NCBI GenBank assembly: GCA_013150955.1
Contig: JAADJD010000027.1
Location: forward strand, 1 to 64,000
Source of the DNA: Calditrichota bacterium
GTDB taxonomy: Bacteria; Calditrichota; Calditrichia; RBG-13-44-9; J042
DNA: 64,000 nt
Direction: 5' to 3'
Below are positions 1 through 10,030 of the stretch, piece after piece. The position numbers and the translations under genes are program-made. Numbering within the stretch: position 1 is the stretch's first letter; the number at the start of each line of letters is the position of its first letter. A model generated the notes under the pieces. It worked only from the letters and a program-made list of their open reading frames with translations, did no database searches and was not told where the DNA came from.

Positions 1-1000
1 TAATGCTTTGTAGTGACAAATCGCCCATTTTTGGTTTGAGATATCCTGTTGATATTACAAGGCTTAGCAAAATTTTGCTGTCAAACTCGGGTTCCAGCAC
101 CTGAATGGCGGTTTTAAACATCTCGATCTGAAATGGATAATTGATATTCACATGGTAATCCACCGAATAAGACGTTCGGTAGCGGTAAGTGGTGCCCGGA
201 TAACCCAGAATGAAGGTAAAATCCCCTTCCCTGACGCCTTCAGCCGAAATCGGCAGGTAAGCACGGGGTTGGTAGGGGATGTTGTCCCGGGAATATTCAG
301 CCGGTTTGCCTTCCTTGCTGGCATACACCCGGAAAAATGCGAAGTCTCCCGTGTGTCTTGGCCACATCCAGTTGTCGATGTCGCCACCGTATTCGCCAAT
401 GCTTCGCGGAGGGGCATAGACCAGACGAACATCCTTGAAACGTTCATAAATAAACAGATAATATTTCACTCCCGAAAACATCTCCACCACACGCGCTTCA
501 ATCCCTTCTTCCTTCGCTTCCGTAGAATCTTCAATTTCTTCGATGCGTTTTTGAATCGCCTCGAATCGATCGGCCGGTGCCATATCCTCGGTAACCGCGG
601 AAAGGACATCGTCTGTAATTTCTTTAAAAGAGCGGGTCACCAGGACTTCGTAACCGGGAATGGGGATTTCTTCCGTCATGGTTTTCGCCCAGAAACCATT
701 CTCGATGTAATTATTTTCTGGAGTACTGGCCCGCTGAAGGGCACCATAAGCCACGTGGTGATTGGTTAATACCAATCCCTTGGGAGAAACAAACTCGCCC
801 GTCCCCCCATCGATAATGACCACGGCATCTTTTAACTTTTGGATTTCTTCCGGGGACAGCTGCAGACCACGTTGCTTGAGCGTTTTCCAGTCCAGTACCT
901 GTAGCTGATCCAGTAACCACATGCCTTCATCGGCAATGGCCGAAAGGGTCATCAGACACGCAAGAATCCACCCCATAAAAAAACCGGCAGCGCGTTTCAT
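1..1000 (-). CDS. S46 family dipeptidyl-peptidase (DPP7/DPP11-like), 3' end outside window
   Basis: Only the first 333 residues are in the window; the frame is open to base 1. The start ATG (complement of 998-1000) follows an AGGAGG site. A signal peptide covers about residues 1-23 (MKRAAGFFMGWILACLMTLS). The family motif TNHHVAYG places the catalytic histidine near residue 81, and the family signature GGDIDNWMWPRHTGDF carries the catalytic aspartate; the serine would lie in the missing C-terminal part. S46 enzymes are periplasmic or surface exopeptidases that release dipeptides from oligopeptides, and are common in Bacteroidota and relatives. DPP-IV is encoded about 12 kb away. The family call is firm; substrate preference (DPP7 or DPP11) cannot be judged without the C-terminal half. 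Confidence 0.9.
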   Translation of the reverse strand, partial: MKRAAGFFMGWILACLMTLSAIADEGMWLLDQLQVLDWKTLKQRGLQLSPEEIQKLKDAVVIIDGGTGEFVSPKGLVLTNHHVAYGALQRASTPENNYIENGFWAKTMTEEIPIPGYEVLVTRSFKEITDDVLSAVTEDMAPADRFEAIQKRIEEIEDSTEAKEEGIEARVVEMFSGVKYYLFIYERFKDVRLVYAPPRSIGEYGGDIDNWMWPRHTGDFAFFRVYASKEGKPAEYSRDNIPYQPRAYLPISAEGVREGDFTFILGYPGTTYRYRTSYSVDYHVNINYPFQIEMFKTAIQVLEPEFDSKILLSLVISTGYLKPKMGDLSLQSI

Positions 1001-1234
1001 GAGAGGGCCTCCTGATTATGATAAATTGCCATAAAACAATAAGGTAACAATAAAATTACGGCCTTTACAGGGGAAAAGTTACAAAAAATTCATTTTGCGG
1101 ATTGAAATCTGAAGGACCTGTTGGGTATTCCGACACACCAGCGGCTTTGTCCGTTTTCTGTCTACAGAAAATGAGGATGGAAATATTCCGGGAAAATGTT
1201 CAAAATTCGGGGAACAGATTCATATTTAATGATA

Positions 1235-1263
1235 TTGAATTAAGAATGGCTTTTATGTATATT
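1235..1263 (+). promoter_or_regulatory. Candidate sigma-70-type promoter of the 1329-5097 gene group
   Basis: TTGAAT, a 17-bp spacer, then TATATT, about 65 bp before the first gene. Found by eye. The rest of 1001-1328 shows nothing recognisable beyond AT-rich sequence. Confidence 0.45.
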
Positions 1264-1328
1264 TTGACGTTTATTTGAACGGCATTAGGAAGCGTACACT
1301 TAAATCTGGAGAGTGGGAGTAACTGTCG

Positions 1329-2534
1329 ATGGGAAACTGGCGTCTGCTGTTGGTGGCTCTGGCGGGTCTGGTCTTTTTCATGCGCTGTAGTGAGAATCCG
1401 GTGAATCTGGGAGAGAAGGTGCTTCCGGATCCTGAGCTAAGCGGGAAATTGTTGAAAGACACATTGTACGCCAATGTGTTGACTTCGGTAAAGAAACCGG
1501 AAAATTTAAAAACGAACAACACATCCCGGTTGTTAATCGGAAAATTTCAGGGATTGCAATTCCGACCCATCATAAAATTCACCAAGCCGGTGGCCTTCCC
1601 CAATAAGGTTTATGTTCACAAGGCAACGGTGGCCCTCATTGTACGGGCGGTACAGGGGGATACCCTCATTCCCTACCAGATTTCGGCTTTTCGGATTACG
1701 GAGGAATGGGAGGATAACACCGATGACATCTGGACGGATTATCGAACGAGCATTGACGCGGCGGTGCCCCTTGGAACGGTAACCCTGGAAGGCCGTGCGC
1801 AGGACACGCTATATTTGTCGCTGGAAGATACCGCCCTGGTCGCCACCTGGACGGATACCGGCAGTGCGATTCCCAACTATGGTTTTCTTCTGGACTTTGA
1901 TGATAGCCACCCGGACTTTATCATCGAGTTTCAGGCCCATCCGAAATTAATCATTGAGTACGAGGTTGAGCTGAATACTATTGTCCGGAAGGATTCGTCT
2001 TTCGCAGTAACCGATGCCTTTCTGATTGACGGAGATTTTAATAGTCTGGATACCACCCGGTACCATTATGTTTCCACATTGCGTCCGCGAAATATTGTGC
2101 TGGGGTTTGATTTTCAGCGGTTTGTGGATCGATTTCCCGATGGGGTGCTGGTAACTTCGGTTAATTTGCATTTGCCTTTCGTGAAGGAAAAAAGCTGGAT
2201 TCATCCGGAATACGGAGCCAACCTGTATTTACGGGCGTTAACCCAACCGCTGACGTCCGGAGAGCTAAGTTACGATACCACCCTGGCTCCCATTGGTTTC
2301 GATCGGCTGAACCTGGACAGCACGTATTTACAAATCGCTGCGGGCACCGAAAGGCGAAATTTCGCCATTCAATACCTTCAGCGATGGTTTAAGGAAGATC
2401 GTCCGTACGAGGGGTTTCTGATCGAATTTCGCAATGATACGGATTATTTTTCCTATTTTGCGGTGCCAGAGCTGGATCAGGCGGTACCCTACCTGATCAT
2501 CTATTACTGGATACCGCCCGGAACCCGATTTTAG
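1329..2534 (+). CDS. Secreted or lipoprotein-type envelope protein of unknown function
   Basis: A 401-residue protein with a short hydrophobic N-terminus (residues 5-18) followed by a cysteine at residue 20. The lipobox is poor (FMRC), so lipidation is uncertain. The rest is rich in beta-strand-like segments and aspartates. Two similar halves each contain a pattern of conserved aromatic residues ending in segments such as RPIIKF and LIIEYE. This resembles DNRLRE/DUF4270-type surface proteins of the FCB group, but I cannot assign a family firmly. It lies 14 bp before a beta-barrel gene and is probably cotranscribed with it and the following TPR gene, so a joint outer-membrane role is plausible. 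No catalytic motif was seen. Confidence 0.6.
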   Translation: MGNWRLLLVALAGLVFFMRCSENPVNLGEKVLPDPELSGKLLKDTLYANVLTSVKKPENLKTNNTSRLLIGKFQGLQFRPIIKFTKPVAFPNKVYVHKATVALIVRAVQGDTLIPYQISAFRITEEWEDNTDDIWTDYRTSIDAAVPLGTVTLEGRAQDTLYLSLEDTALVATWTDTGSAIPNYGFLLDFDDSHPDFIIEFQAHPKLIIEYEVELNTIVRKDSSFAVTDAFLIDGDFNSLDTTRYHYVSTLRPRNIVLGFDFQRFVDRFPDGVLVTSVNLHLPFVKEKSWIHPEYGANLYLRALTQPLTSGELSYDTTLAPIGFDRLNLDSTYLQIAAGTERRNFAIQYLQRWFKEDRPYEGFLIEFRNDTDYFSYFAVPELDQAVPYLIIYYWIPPGTRF

Positions 2535-2548
2535 ACTGAAGACGAAGA

Positions 2549-3763
2549 ATGGGATGGTTCATGAGAAATCTTCTGATAAGCCTGACTTTCATCACCGGTT
2601 TACTGGTCTCCCTGCATGCGGGGTCGTATTTTGAATCGCAGGCACACGGACTGGGACTCAAGGCCTACTTTACCAGTGTTCGAGGAATGGGGATGGGCAA
2701 TGCGGGCATTGCCATTCATGACTCCATCAGTCTGGCCCAGTATGCCCTGTCCCAGTGGCGCCATATTCGAGATACCCGATTTACGGTAGGGGTCGGATAT
2801 TACCAAAATTTTACCGACATCCCCCAGTTAAAATATTACACCTCCACAGCCAATTTTGGGGGATTAAGCCTGGCCATTCCCCTGCAGCGAAAAGTATGGG
2901 TGATTGGCTTCACCCTTTATCCCTATACCAATCTGGATGTTCAGTATCGTCGCAGTTTTCAAACCCCGGATGTGGAGTACGAGCAAACAATTTCCACCAG
3001 GGGAAACATTTCGAAAGCGCAATTTTTAGTGGTCTGGTCACCGCATCGGCGGATTGGGTTGGCGGTGGCTGGAAATTATTATTTTGGCCTCATTCGGGAT
3101 AAATTCCAGCTGCAATTTGATGACGGCAGTTTTTACGATGCCGGGCACGAGGTGGAATATCGCGTCAAGGGCCCGGGGGCGGGAATTTATCTGGATGTGA
3201 TCCCCTTTAATCCTTTTCGATTGGCCGGGTTTGTGGAGCTGCCCCCGTATTTAAAAGTGCGACGGGTGTTCAATTCGGTTTTAAGCACCGAGGCCGAATT
3301 TCTACCTGGCAGGAAGACGTTTCCTTTAAAGTATGGAATTGGCGGTGCACTTGCGTTGAGCGAACGCTGGACGCTGGTCGCCGATTATGTGATGCAGGAG
3401 TGGTCAAAAGGATTTGGACTGGAAAAAGAAATCCCGGAGAATCTGGACGATTGGTTTAATCTGGGAGTGGGATTGGAACGCCAGATCAGCCGCAAGCGGG
3501 ATGCGGGGTTCTTCAGCCGGCTGGATTGGCGGGTGGGTTTTTCAATACAGCAATTGGGATATAAATTTAATGGGAATTCAGTTTATCAATATGCGGCTCA
3601 TTTTGGGATGGGCATTCCCTTTTTCTTTTACATCAGCCGGCTGGATGTGGGGATTGTGGCCGGTGTGCGCGGAGATCGCGTGAAAAATGGCGCCCAGGAA
3701 CGGTTCATCAACCTGCGGGTCTCCATTTCCACCGGGGAACGTTGGTTCCTGAGGTTTCGTTAA
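2549..3763 (+). CDS. Outer-membrane beta-barrel protein (PorV/FadL-like fold), unknown substrate
   Basis: 404 residues with a signal peptide ending near LVSLHAG. The body has alternating amphipathic strands, many aromatics, and the early segment SVRGMGMGNAGIAIHDS. That segment matches the RGxGMGNAGxA pattern common to PorV-like and FadL-like barrels in the FCB group. The protein ends in FLRFR, with the aromatic C-terminal residue expected of a barrel protein. An internal ATG at 2561 (MRNLLISL) after GGGATGG is an equally good or better start. The gene follows the 1329-2534 gene by 14 bp. It is likely a structural or transport barrel in the outer membrane. Confidence 0.7.
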   Translation: MGWFMRNLLISLTFITGLLVSLHAGSYFESQAHGLGLKAYFTSVRGMGMGNAGIAIHDSISLAQYALSQWRHIRDTRFTVGVGYYQNFTDIPQLKYYTSTANFGGLSLAIPLQRKVWVIGFTLYPYTNLDVQYRRSFQTPDVEYEQTISTRGNISKAQFLVVWSPHRRIGLAVAGNYYFGLIRDKFQLQFDDGSFYDAGHEVEYRVKGPGAGIYLDVIPFNPFRLAGFVELPPYLKVRRVFNSVLSTEAEFLPGRKTFPLKYGIGGALALSERWTLVADYVMQEWSKGFGLEKEIPENLDDWFNLGVGLERQISRKRDAGFFSRLDWRVGFSIQQLGYKFNGNSVYQYAAHFGMGIPFFFYISRLDVGIVAGVRGDRVKNGAQERFINLRVSISTGERWFLRFR

Positions 3764-3816
3764 TTAGTAAATGATAATTTAAACCTTTTACTCGATAAAA
3801 CCAGAGGAGGTTTGTC

Positions 3817-5097
3817 GTGAAACTTCAAATATCCAGGCTGCTGTTGGTAGGGGTTGTGATGCTTTTATTGGGCATGTTTGGCAGTTCGTCCATCTACGCC
3901 CAGTTTGATGAATTTGAAGAAGAAGAATTGGAAGAAGTCAAATGTAAACCCGACACGCTAATCAGCGGATACGAACATTTCAAGGTGGATACGGTAACAC
4001 AACAGCAGATCGCCATCTGGTATAGCTTTGGACAGGAAGAATACAAATATAAACATTACGACCGGGCCATTCCTTACTTCTGGCGGGTGCTGATGAATGA
4101 TCAGACCGGAAAGTTTAGGGTGGTGTATTCCAAGCTGGCCGATTGTTATTTCCGCCTGAACAAGGTGGACAGCACCCTGCTGGTTGTGTACATGGGGCTG
4201 GAAAAGTATCCCAATTATGCCCGGTTGCATTATTGGGCGGGATTTGTACACGATCGCCTGGGGCATACTAAATGCGCCATTCCCCACTATGAATTTCTGG
4301 TAAAGCAATATCCCAAAGAAAAAGACTACTGGGTAAAGCTGGCCTACCTGTATTACAAAGTGGAAGATCCCAAAGCCATTGAGGCGCAGAAGAAGGTTGT
4401 GGATCTGGATCCCAAGGATGTGGAAGCCTCTCGACTTCTGGCCGAAATCATGACCCATTTTGGGGAAGATCCCCTGGAAGCCCTGAAAGCCACCTTTGAA
4501 AAAGATACCACCAATGTGGAAAATGCCTTGCGCTATGGAAAAGAGGCGTTCAATGTGGGAAATTACGAGGAAGCGCTTCGGCCATTTCGGGCCATTCTGA
4601 AAGTAGATCCCAAAAACACGCTGGCGATGGAGTACATTGGGCGGAGCTACGAAGGATTGAATCAACTGGGGAATGCCATCCGTGCCTACAAAGATATTTT
4701 AAAGATTGAGCCCAAAAATGTTAAGGTGATGAGTCTGATTGCTTCGGTTTATGCCCGGATGAATAATTTCACCAGTGCACGTTCATATGTGAATCGTGCC
4801 AAACGACTGGAACCGAATAACGGACTGCCGTACATGATCATGGCCGAGATTTACGAAACGGCGGTAAATTATTGTTCCAATAAGCGGAAAAAGAAAGAAT
4901 TTACTTACGACGATAAGCTGGTGTATCGGCTGGCCGCAGAGGAATATAAAAAAGCGGCTCGCGATCCCAATTATGCGGGAGATGCCAAACGGCGATTGAA
5001 ACAGCTGGAAACCCTGTTGCCAACCAAAGAAGATTACTTTATGCACAAGAATCGTTTAAAACCGAAAGATCCCTGTTATAAATGGATCAATCAGTAA
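3817..5097 (+). CDS. Exported tetratricopeptide-repeat protein
   Basis: 426 residues with a GTG start 6 bp after GAGGAGG. A signal peptide ends at SSIYAQ (about residue 28), followed by a very acidic stretch (FDEFEEEELEEVKCK). From about residue 60 to 350 there are TPR-like helical pairs, for example HYDRAIPYFWRVL, NYEEALRPFRAILKVDP and QLGNAIRAYKDILKIEP. TPR proteins act as scaffolds; no enzymatic domain is visible. It is the last gene before a strong terminator and follows the barrel gene by 53 bp, so it may be a periplasmic partner of that barrel. Confidence 0.85.
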   Translation: MKLQISRLLLVGVVMLLLGMFGSSSIYAQFDEFEEEELEEVKCKPDTLISGYEHFKVDTVTQQQIAIWYSFGQEEYKYKHYDRAIPYFWRVLMNDQTGKFRVVYSKLADCYFRLNKVDSTLLVVYMGLEKYPNYARLHYWAGFVHDRLGHTKCAIPHYEFLVKQYPKEKDYWVKLAYLYYKVEDPKAIEAQKKVVDLDPKDVEASRLLAEIMTHFGEDPLEALKATFEKDTTNVENALRYGKEAFNVGNYEEALRPFRAILKVDPKNTLAMEYIGRSYEGLNQLGNAIRAYKDILKIEPKNVKVMSLIASVYARMNNFTSARSYVNRAKRLEPNNGLPYMIMAEIYETAVNYCSNKRKKKEFTYDDKLVYRLAAEEYKKAARDPNYAGDAKRRLKQLETLLPTKEDYFMHKNRLKPKDPCYKWINQ

Positions 5098-5120
5098 TTT
5101 GAATTTAACCACACAGCCGG

Positions 5121-5153
5121 GGCTGCTTCTTAAAAGGGAGCAGCCTTTTTTAT
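5121..5153 (+). terminator. Rho-independent terminator after the TPR gene
   Basis: Perfect 7-bp stem GGCTGCT/AGCAGCC (5121-5127 with 5139-5145) followed directly by TTTTTT. It closes the 1329-5097 transcription unit. Confidence 0.9.
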
Positions 5154-5316
5154 TGTTCATAGAAAGTAGCGATGCCGTTACCCATCTATCAAATGCCCCC
5201 AATCGGCGTTTTTTAAAGGGGGTTAAAATAATTCCCGCTATTTCTTTTTTCTATTGGACGATTTAAATTGAGTCTTAAAAACAGGAAAGCTCCATTAAAA
5301 CAAAAGGGATACGACG

Positions 5317-6618
5317 ATGCTACAACACATTAAACAGACCGATCCGGAAGTCTATCAGGCCATCGTTGGCGAGATAAATCGCGAAAATCATACCCTGGAA
5401 CTCATTGCCTCGGAAAATTTTGTGAGTAAAGCCGTGCTGGAAGCCGCAGGCTGTGTTATGACCAACAAATATGCGGAAGGGTATCCGGGAAAACGCTACT
5501 ATGGTGGATGTGAGTGGGTGGACGTTGCGGAGAATCTGGCCCGGGAACGGGCAAAAGCTCTGTTTCAGGCTGAACATGTGAACGTTCAACCCCATTCGGG
5601 TACCCAGGCCAATATGGCGGTTTACTTTACATTTTGCAAACCCGGGGACACCATCCTGGGAATGAACCTTGCCCATGGCGGCCATCTCTCGCATGGGAGT
5701 CCGGTTAATTTTTCCGGCAAAATGTATCACGTGGTGGCTTACGGAGTCAGTCGGGAAACGGGTTACATCGATATGGATGATGTGGTGCGCAAGGCGCGGG
5801 AACATAAGCCGCGCTTGATCATGGTGGGGGCCAGTGCCTATAGCCGGTTCTATGATTATGCCAAGTTTCGGGAGATAGCGGATGAGGTGGGCGCCATACT
5901 GGTGGCCGATATTGCCCATCCTGCCGGTCTGGTTGCTGCAGGGGAACATCCCTCCCCCATGCCTTATTGTGATGTGGTAACCACCACCACCCACAAAACG
6001 TTACGGGGGCCACGCGGCGGCATGATCATGATCGGAAAAGATAAGGAGAATGATATGGGAATTGTGGCCCCGAAGTCCGGGCGCGTGAAGCGCATCTCGG
6101 AAATCATCGATAGTACAGTTATGCCGGGTATTCAGGGAGGGCCACTCATGCATATCATTGCCGCCAAAGCGGTGGCATTTCAGGAAGCGTTGCAGCCTTC
6201 GTTTAAAGAATATGCCCGCCAGATTGTTCGCAATGCCAAAGCACTGGCGGACGAACTGATTCGCCTGGGATATGATATCGTGTCCGGTGGCACGGACAAC
6301 CACTTGATGCTGGTAGATCTAACCGCCACCGGCATTACCGGTCGGGATGCTGAGGATGCCCTCCATGCGGCTGGCATCACGGTCAACAAAAATATGGTAC
6401 CCTTTGATGAACGCAGCCCCTTTGTCACCTCGGGCATCCGGCTGGGCACCCCGGCACTGACCACGCGGGGTTTTCGCGAGGATGAAATGCGCCGTGTTGC
6501 CCGATTAATCGACCGGGTACTAAAGAACATGGGGAATGAGAAAATTTACGAACAGGTTCGTGGAGAGGTGCGGGAAATGTGCGAAGCCTTTCCTTTATAT
6601 GATTTTGGGAGCCTGTAA
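5317..6618 (+). CDS. glyA: Serine hydroxymethyltransferase
   Basis: This PLP enzyme interconverts serine and glycine, with tetrahydrofolate carrying the one-carbon unit, in the cytoplasm. At 433 residues it is full length. [11 protein letters not shown] lies near residue 30, and the [14 protein letters not shown] motif places the PLP lysine at residue 227. After that lysine there is an extra segment (about residues 236-262, with KDKENDMG and [13 protein letters not shown]) before MPGIQGGPL. This insertion is typical of Bacteroidota-type GlyA and supports the lineage guess. The gene stands alone, with a terminator on one side and a repeat element on the other. It may connect to the glyoxylate-to-glycine step encoded at 42-43 kb. 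Confidence 0.97.
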   Translation: MLQHIKQTDPEVYQAIVGEINRENHTLELIASENFVSKAVLEAAGCVMTNKYAEGYPGKRYYGGCEWVDVAENLARERAKALFQAEHVNVQPHSGTQANMAVYFTFCKPGDTILGMNLAHGGHLSHGSPVNFSGKMYHVVAYGVSRETGYIDMDDVVRKAREHKPRLIMVGASAYSRFYDYAKFREIADEVGAILVADIAHPAGLVAAGEHPSPMPYCDVVTTTTHKTLRGPRGGMIMIGKDKENDMGIVAPKSGRVKRISEIIDSTVMPGIQGGPLMHIIAAKAVAFQEALQPSFKEYARQIVRNAKALADELIRLGYDIVSGGTDNHLMLVDLTATGITGRDAEDALHAAGITVNKNMVPFDERSPFVTSGIRLGTPALTTRGFREDEMRRVARLIDRVLKNMGNEKIYEQVRGEVREMCEAFPLYDFGSL

Positions 6619-6712
6619 ATCGATTTAGGAGAAGGCCAGTAAACCACTTTACCGAAAAGAGATCGGATCGTGTCCGAAATGACGCATGATCCCTCTGATT
6701 AACCGACGATTG

Positions 6713-6920
6713 AACCCAGGTAATACAATAAACCGCGAATCACGCGAATGAAACCAAAAAATATATACAAAAATCGCGAATAAACTCTGAACCACATTTT
6801 CATCCAGACACAATCCAATGTATTTTATTGGTTTTATTTGTGTTAATTCGTGTAATTCGTAGGCTAATGCATAATCTGGGATTAATTTTATTTGTGTTCA
6901 TTCGTGTCATTCGCGGTCTA
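6713..6920 (+). repeat. Dispersed intergenic repeat, copy 1 (forward)
   Basis: Begins AACCCAGG, then ACCGCGAATCACGCGAATG, a core with CATTTTCATCCAGACACA and CCAATGTATTTTATTGG, and ends GTGTTAATTCGTGTAATTCG plus TAATGCATAATCTGGG. A second right-hand half (ATTCGTGTCATTCGCGG) is tacked on at 6890-6920. It lies between two convergent genes. Confidence 0.85.
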
Positions 6921-6934
6921 TTTTGTCGAAAAGG

Positions 6935-6962
6935 AAAAGCCCGGTCCATAGACCGGGCTTTA
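6935..6962 (+). terminator. Bidirectional terminator between glyA and the SGNH gene
   Basis: Perfect 11-bp stem AAAGCCCGGTC/GACCGGGCTTT with a CATA loop. It carries A/T tails on both sides, so it can serve glyA (plus) and the converging esterase gene (minus). Confidence 0.85.
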
Positions 6963-6991
6963 TTATTGTAGGTATTATGGGAGCCCCGCAA

Positions 6992-8524
6992 TTATTTCGT
7001 ATCTCCCTTAACAAACAGATGTTTGACGCCCTCCAGTGCGCGTTCGGCCGCCTCGGTAATTCGGATCTTGCCGGAATATCCCTGCAGTTCCTTCAGATAC
7101 TGTCCCTTGAACTGGGCTGTATTCACTGGCGGAATTTCCAGCCCGATTGCCTGGCCGAAAGATTTGTTAATCACTTCAATAAATTCGTTGGCAATCAGGG
7201 CGTATCCGCCATTGTTGGGATGCACACCATCCAGACTGAAGGCTGTATTCTCTAAATCAAACAGCACATATTTTCCGGTATATCCATCAATACCAGACGT
7301 ATTTAATGTGGTAAGCATGGTATTGGCATCCACGATGGGAACCTGGTACGTCTGGGCCAGGGTGTTAATGATGTTATTGAACCCATCCACCGCGTCCCGA
7401 ATGGACTGGGTCTCGTCCGCGGTTAAAGAGAGATTGCCAGGAATGGGAATTCCGGTGGGGTTCAATCCGCTGGCGATCATCCCCTGCACGATCTGGCCCG
7501 CCTGAACGGCAGCGACGGCCGCATCCACACCGAGCTGGATGAGGAAATCCGCGATGAAAGCCGAATCCGGTACCCCGATGCCCTTCTTATAAGCCGTTAA
7601 GTATGGCAACAGCAGGTGGGCAACACCGGTTTCTTCCATTTTTAAAGGCAGATAAAGAACGGCACCGGCTGCGGTATCGGGATCGAAATCAACCGGCTGG
7701 AAGTTTTCATCAAACACGACGGGCAATTTCCCCAGTTGACCGAAATCCATAAAAATCCCGTCCAGAGCATTCACGTAAGGAATGTCTGTTACATAGGGGA
7801 TGTTTGCCATGACAATCTGGGCACTGCTCTTTTCACGGATGGTGGAGAGGATGGTTTCCAGGCGGGTTTGAAAATCTTCCTGAGACGTAATCTGGGTCAG
7901 ATCCCCACCATCGATTGCGGCACCCAGAACATCGTTATTCCCGATCCATAGCAAGATTAATGATGGATTTAAGAGCAATGCTTGTTCGAGCATGGTGAGA
8001 TTGCCGAGCTCCGGATTCCGTAATACAATTCTAAAAAATGGATTTGTTATGCTGATTTTTGTGTTTAACACATCATTCAGGTCTGCACCCGGCACCGCTA
8101 AATTATCATACGGTCGGGGCAGCTTGGCATTGGAAAGTAACTCCTCCACCTGATCGGCCAGGGTGGAGTCCACAACAGCCGGGCCCGTAGGGGTCATTCG
8201 CAATGGTCCCGCAACATAATTGGTGTCGCTCAATTCGGTAGACCCAATTCCCGGCTCTTCGATCCAAGGCATGGCAAATCGCCAGCTAATCCCCATCTGT
8301 TTGGCAATTAAATAGGGATAGCTATTTTCCTGGAAGGAACGAACCAATCCGGAAGATTGGTATCCCGCTGTCAGACTATTCCCGATGGCCACCACCTTCC
8401 GTAAAAACGAGTTTTGCAGCTGTTCGGGGGTCAGGGTGATTTTTTCCGGTGTCGGGGTGGGCAACTCACACCCAAACCAGAGCATAAAGGATAAAAGGAC
8501 AATGCATATGATGATTTTTTTCAT
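6992..8524 (-). CDS. SGNH/GDSL-type esterase lipoprotein
   Basis: 510 residues from the ATG at 8524, which follows AGGAGA by a normal spacing. This start gives a proper lipoprotein signal (MKKIIICIVLLSFMLWFGC, lipid cysteine 19); an upstream in-frame start at 8686 would run into the preceding gene and is rejected. SGNH blocks: AIGNSLTAGY (nucleophile Ser50), LLWIGNNDVL (block III Asn), and DGVHPNNGG (Asp432/His435). It is longer than simple GDSL lipases because of insertions between blocks III and V. The likely role is surface hydrolysis of lipid or carbohydrate esters. It lies 28 bp downstream of a FadL-like porin gene, so substrate release and uptake are probably coupled. Confidence 0.88.
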   Translation of the reverse strand: MKKIIICIVLLSFMLWFGCELPTPTPEKITLTPEQLQNSFLRKVVAIGNSLTAGYQSSGLVRSFQENSYPYLIAKQMGISWRFAMPWIEEPGIGSTELSDTNYVAGPLRMTPTGPAVVDSTLADQVEELLSNAKLPRPYDNLAVPGADLNDVLNTKISITNPFFRIVLRNPELGNLTMLEQALLLNPSLILLWIGNNDVLGAAIDGGDLTQITSQEDFQTRLETILSTIREKSSAQIVMANIPYVTDIPYVNALDGIFMDFGQLGKLPVVFDENFQPVDFDPDTAAGAVLYLPLKMEETGVAHLLLPYLTAYKKGIGVPDSAFIADFLIQLGVDAAVAAVQAGQIVQGMIASGLNPTGIPIPGNLSLTADETQSIRDAVDGFNNIINTLAQTYQVPIVDANTMLTTLNTSGIDGYTGKYVLFDLENTAFSLDGVHPNNGGYALIANEFIEVINKSFGQAIGLEIPPVNTAQFKGQYLKELQGYSGKIRITEAAERALEGVKHLFVKGDTK

Positions 8525-8552
8525 TTTTATCTCTCCTGTGTTTTTTGTCTCA

Positions 8553-9830
8553 TTACCTAATCGAATAACCAAAGCTGAAGAATACCAGCGATGCGTTTGA
8601 AGCATAGCTGCCATTAAATTCGGCGACGGGGATGCCATTTTCGATCGTGCTGCGAGTGCCAAAATTGACGAACATGTATCCCGCATCGACAGTTAATTTT
8701 CCTGTCTTGTAGCCGAATCCAAACGAGAAGTTGTTACGGTCATTATCCGGCAGCAGAGGAGAGACGGAATGGGTCGGTTGGGGTGTCTTATCCCGAATGT
8801 AACCGGCACGCAGGGATAAGTTGTCATTTAATTCATAATGGACGCCTAAGCGCAGGGTATAGCTGTCCCGATAGTCTTCTTCGATTTTGGTATCCAGCCG
8901 ATAATTTTCAAAATCCAGCACCAGTTCTTTAAAAATCGACCAGGTGTAGTAATTATAGTCTAATTCGACACCCAGTTTGGGGGTAACTTTAAAGTACATT
9001 CCTACGGTGATGATTCCCGGAAAGGGGATCTCGGTGGAACCTTTCTGGTCCACAAACAGCTGCAGGTTATCCACAAAAAGCGTCTTGTATTGATCGTAAA
9101 TGGTAAAATCAGCGGTGGCGTCCTCAAATTTGTTGATTATTCGATGGCGATAGGATAAACCGAAGCCAACCCGCTCAGAACGGGCCATTAAACTGGCGGT
9201 GAAGCCCACAGCCAGTTTGGATGTGCCTTCCATGTACACAGTACCCACTTCCACTCCGGGATCCGAATTGGGAGGATCGATGGACACCAGTAGATAGCGA
9301 TCCAGGATAACTTGAGAGGTGACGATATCCAGTCCACCACCCAGGCTGATGTAGGGGCTGATCTGATAGGCGACGACTGGAGAAATGTAAAACGAACGAA
9401 TTTCAGAATTCTTTGAGAAATATTTTCCGGGGAAATCGTCGGACCATTTCAGCCCCAGACCGAAGGGATTGGTTACTCCAATGCCAAAGCCCAGTCGTTC
9501 GGTAAATTTGTGGGCAATGTAGATGCCGATTGGGGTGAAGACCTGCGACTCGGCATCATAGACGTTGCCTGCCCAGGGATACGGTTCGGGTCCCACATAG
9601 CGGGCTTTGGGGAAAATCAAGGTCGTTCCCCCGTAAAATTGGGTCCCTTTCAGGAAGGCCAGACCGGCAGGATTGTAAAAAATGGTGGACGCATCCACTG
9701 CCTGGGCGACTGTTGCCCCGGCCATTGCCGATGCGCGGCCGCCGAATTCGTAAAGGGCAAATCCGCCTCCCAGAATACTGCTCGCCGAAAAGAGCAAAAT
9801 AACCACGATAGCGATGAATTTTTGATGCAT
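8553..9830 (-). CDS. FadL/TodX-family outer-membrane transport protein
   Basis: 425 residues with a signal peptide ending near SSILGGGFALYEFG. It carries the FadL-family N-terminal signature: GGRASAMAGATVAQAVDAS followed by IFYNPAGLAFL. The family includes FadL (long-chain fatty acids) and TodX (aromatics), 14-stranded barrels with an N-terminal hatch for hydrophobic compounds. The C-terminus SLVFFSFGYSIR fits an outer-membrane barrel. The start ATG (complement of 9828-9830) follows GGAGGAGG. It is the first gene of a two-gene operon with the SGNH esterase lipoprotein. Hydrophobic ligand uptake is inferred; the exact ligand is unknown. Confidence 0.88.
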   Translation of the reverse strand: MHQKFIAIVVILLFSASSILGGGFALYEFGGRASAMAGATVAQAVDASTIFYNPAGLAFLKGTQFYGGTTLIFPKARYVGPEPYPWAGNVYDAESQVFTPIGIYIAHKFTERLGFGIGVTNPFGLGLKWSDDFPGKYFSKNSEIRSFYISPVVAYQISPYISLGGGLDIVTSQVILDRYLLVSIDPPNSDPGVEVGTVYMEGTSKLAVGFTASLMARSERVGFGLSYRHRIINKFEDATADFTIYDQYKTLFVDNLQLFVDQKGSTEIPFPGIITVGMYFKVTPKLGVELDYNYYTWSIFKELVLDFENYRLDTKIEEDYRDSYTLRLGVHYELNDNLSLRAGYIRDKTPQPTHSVSPLLPDNDRNNFSFGFGYKTGKLTVDAGYMFVNFGTRSTIENGIPVAEFNGSYASNASLVFFSFGYSIR

Positions 9831-10030
9831 AGGGCCTCCTCCAGAGTTAGTTAAGTTTAGATTTTTGAAAACTTGCTTCTGCTGTTAAAGATTTTAAGAA
9901 AGCCATCTAAAAAAATCAAGAGGTATTGCGTGAATCCTTTGATATATCAATACATTAGGGGAAATTTTCGAAGAATGAAGGAGGGTGGGACAGGATTTGC
10001 CGAATGGGAACCGAAAAAAATTTTTTTCGT

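Noticed and set aside
8525-8686. N-terminal extension of the SGNH lipoprotein
   Set aside because: It overlaps the FadL-like gene's end and hides the lipoprotein signal; the ATG at 8524 has a good ribosome site.
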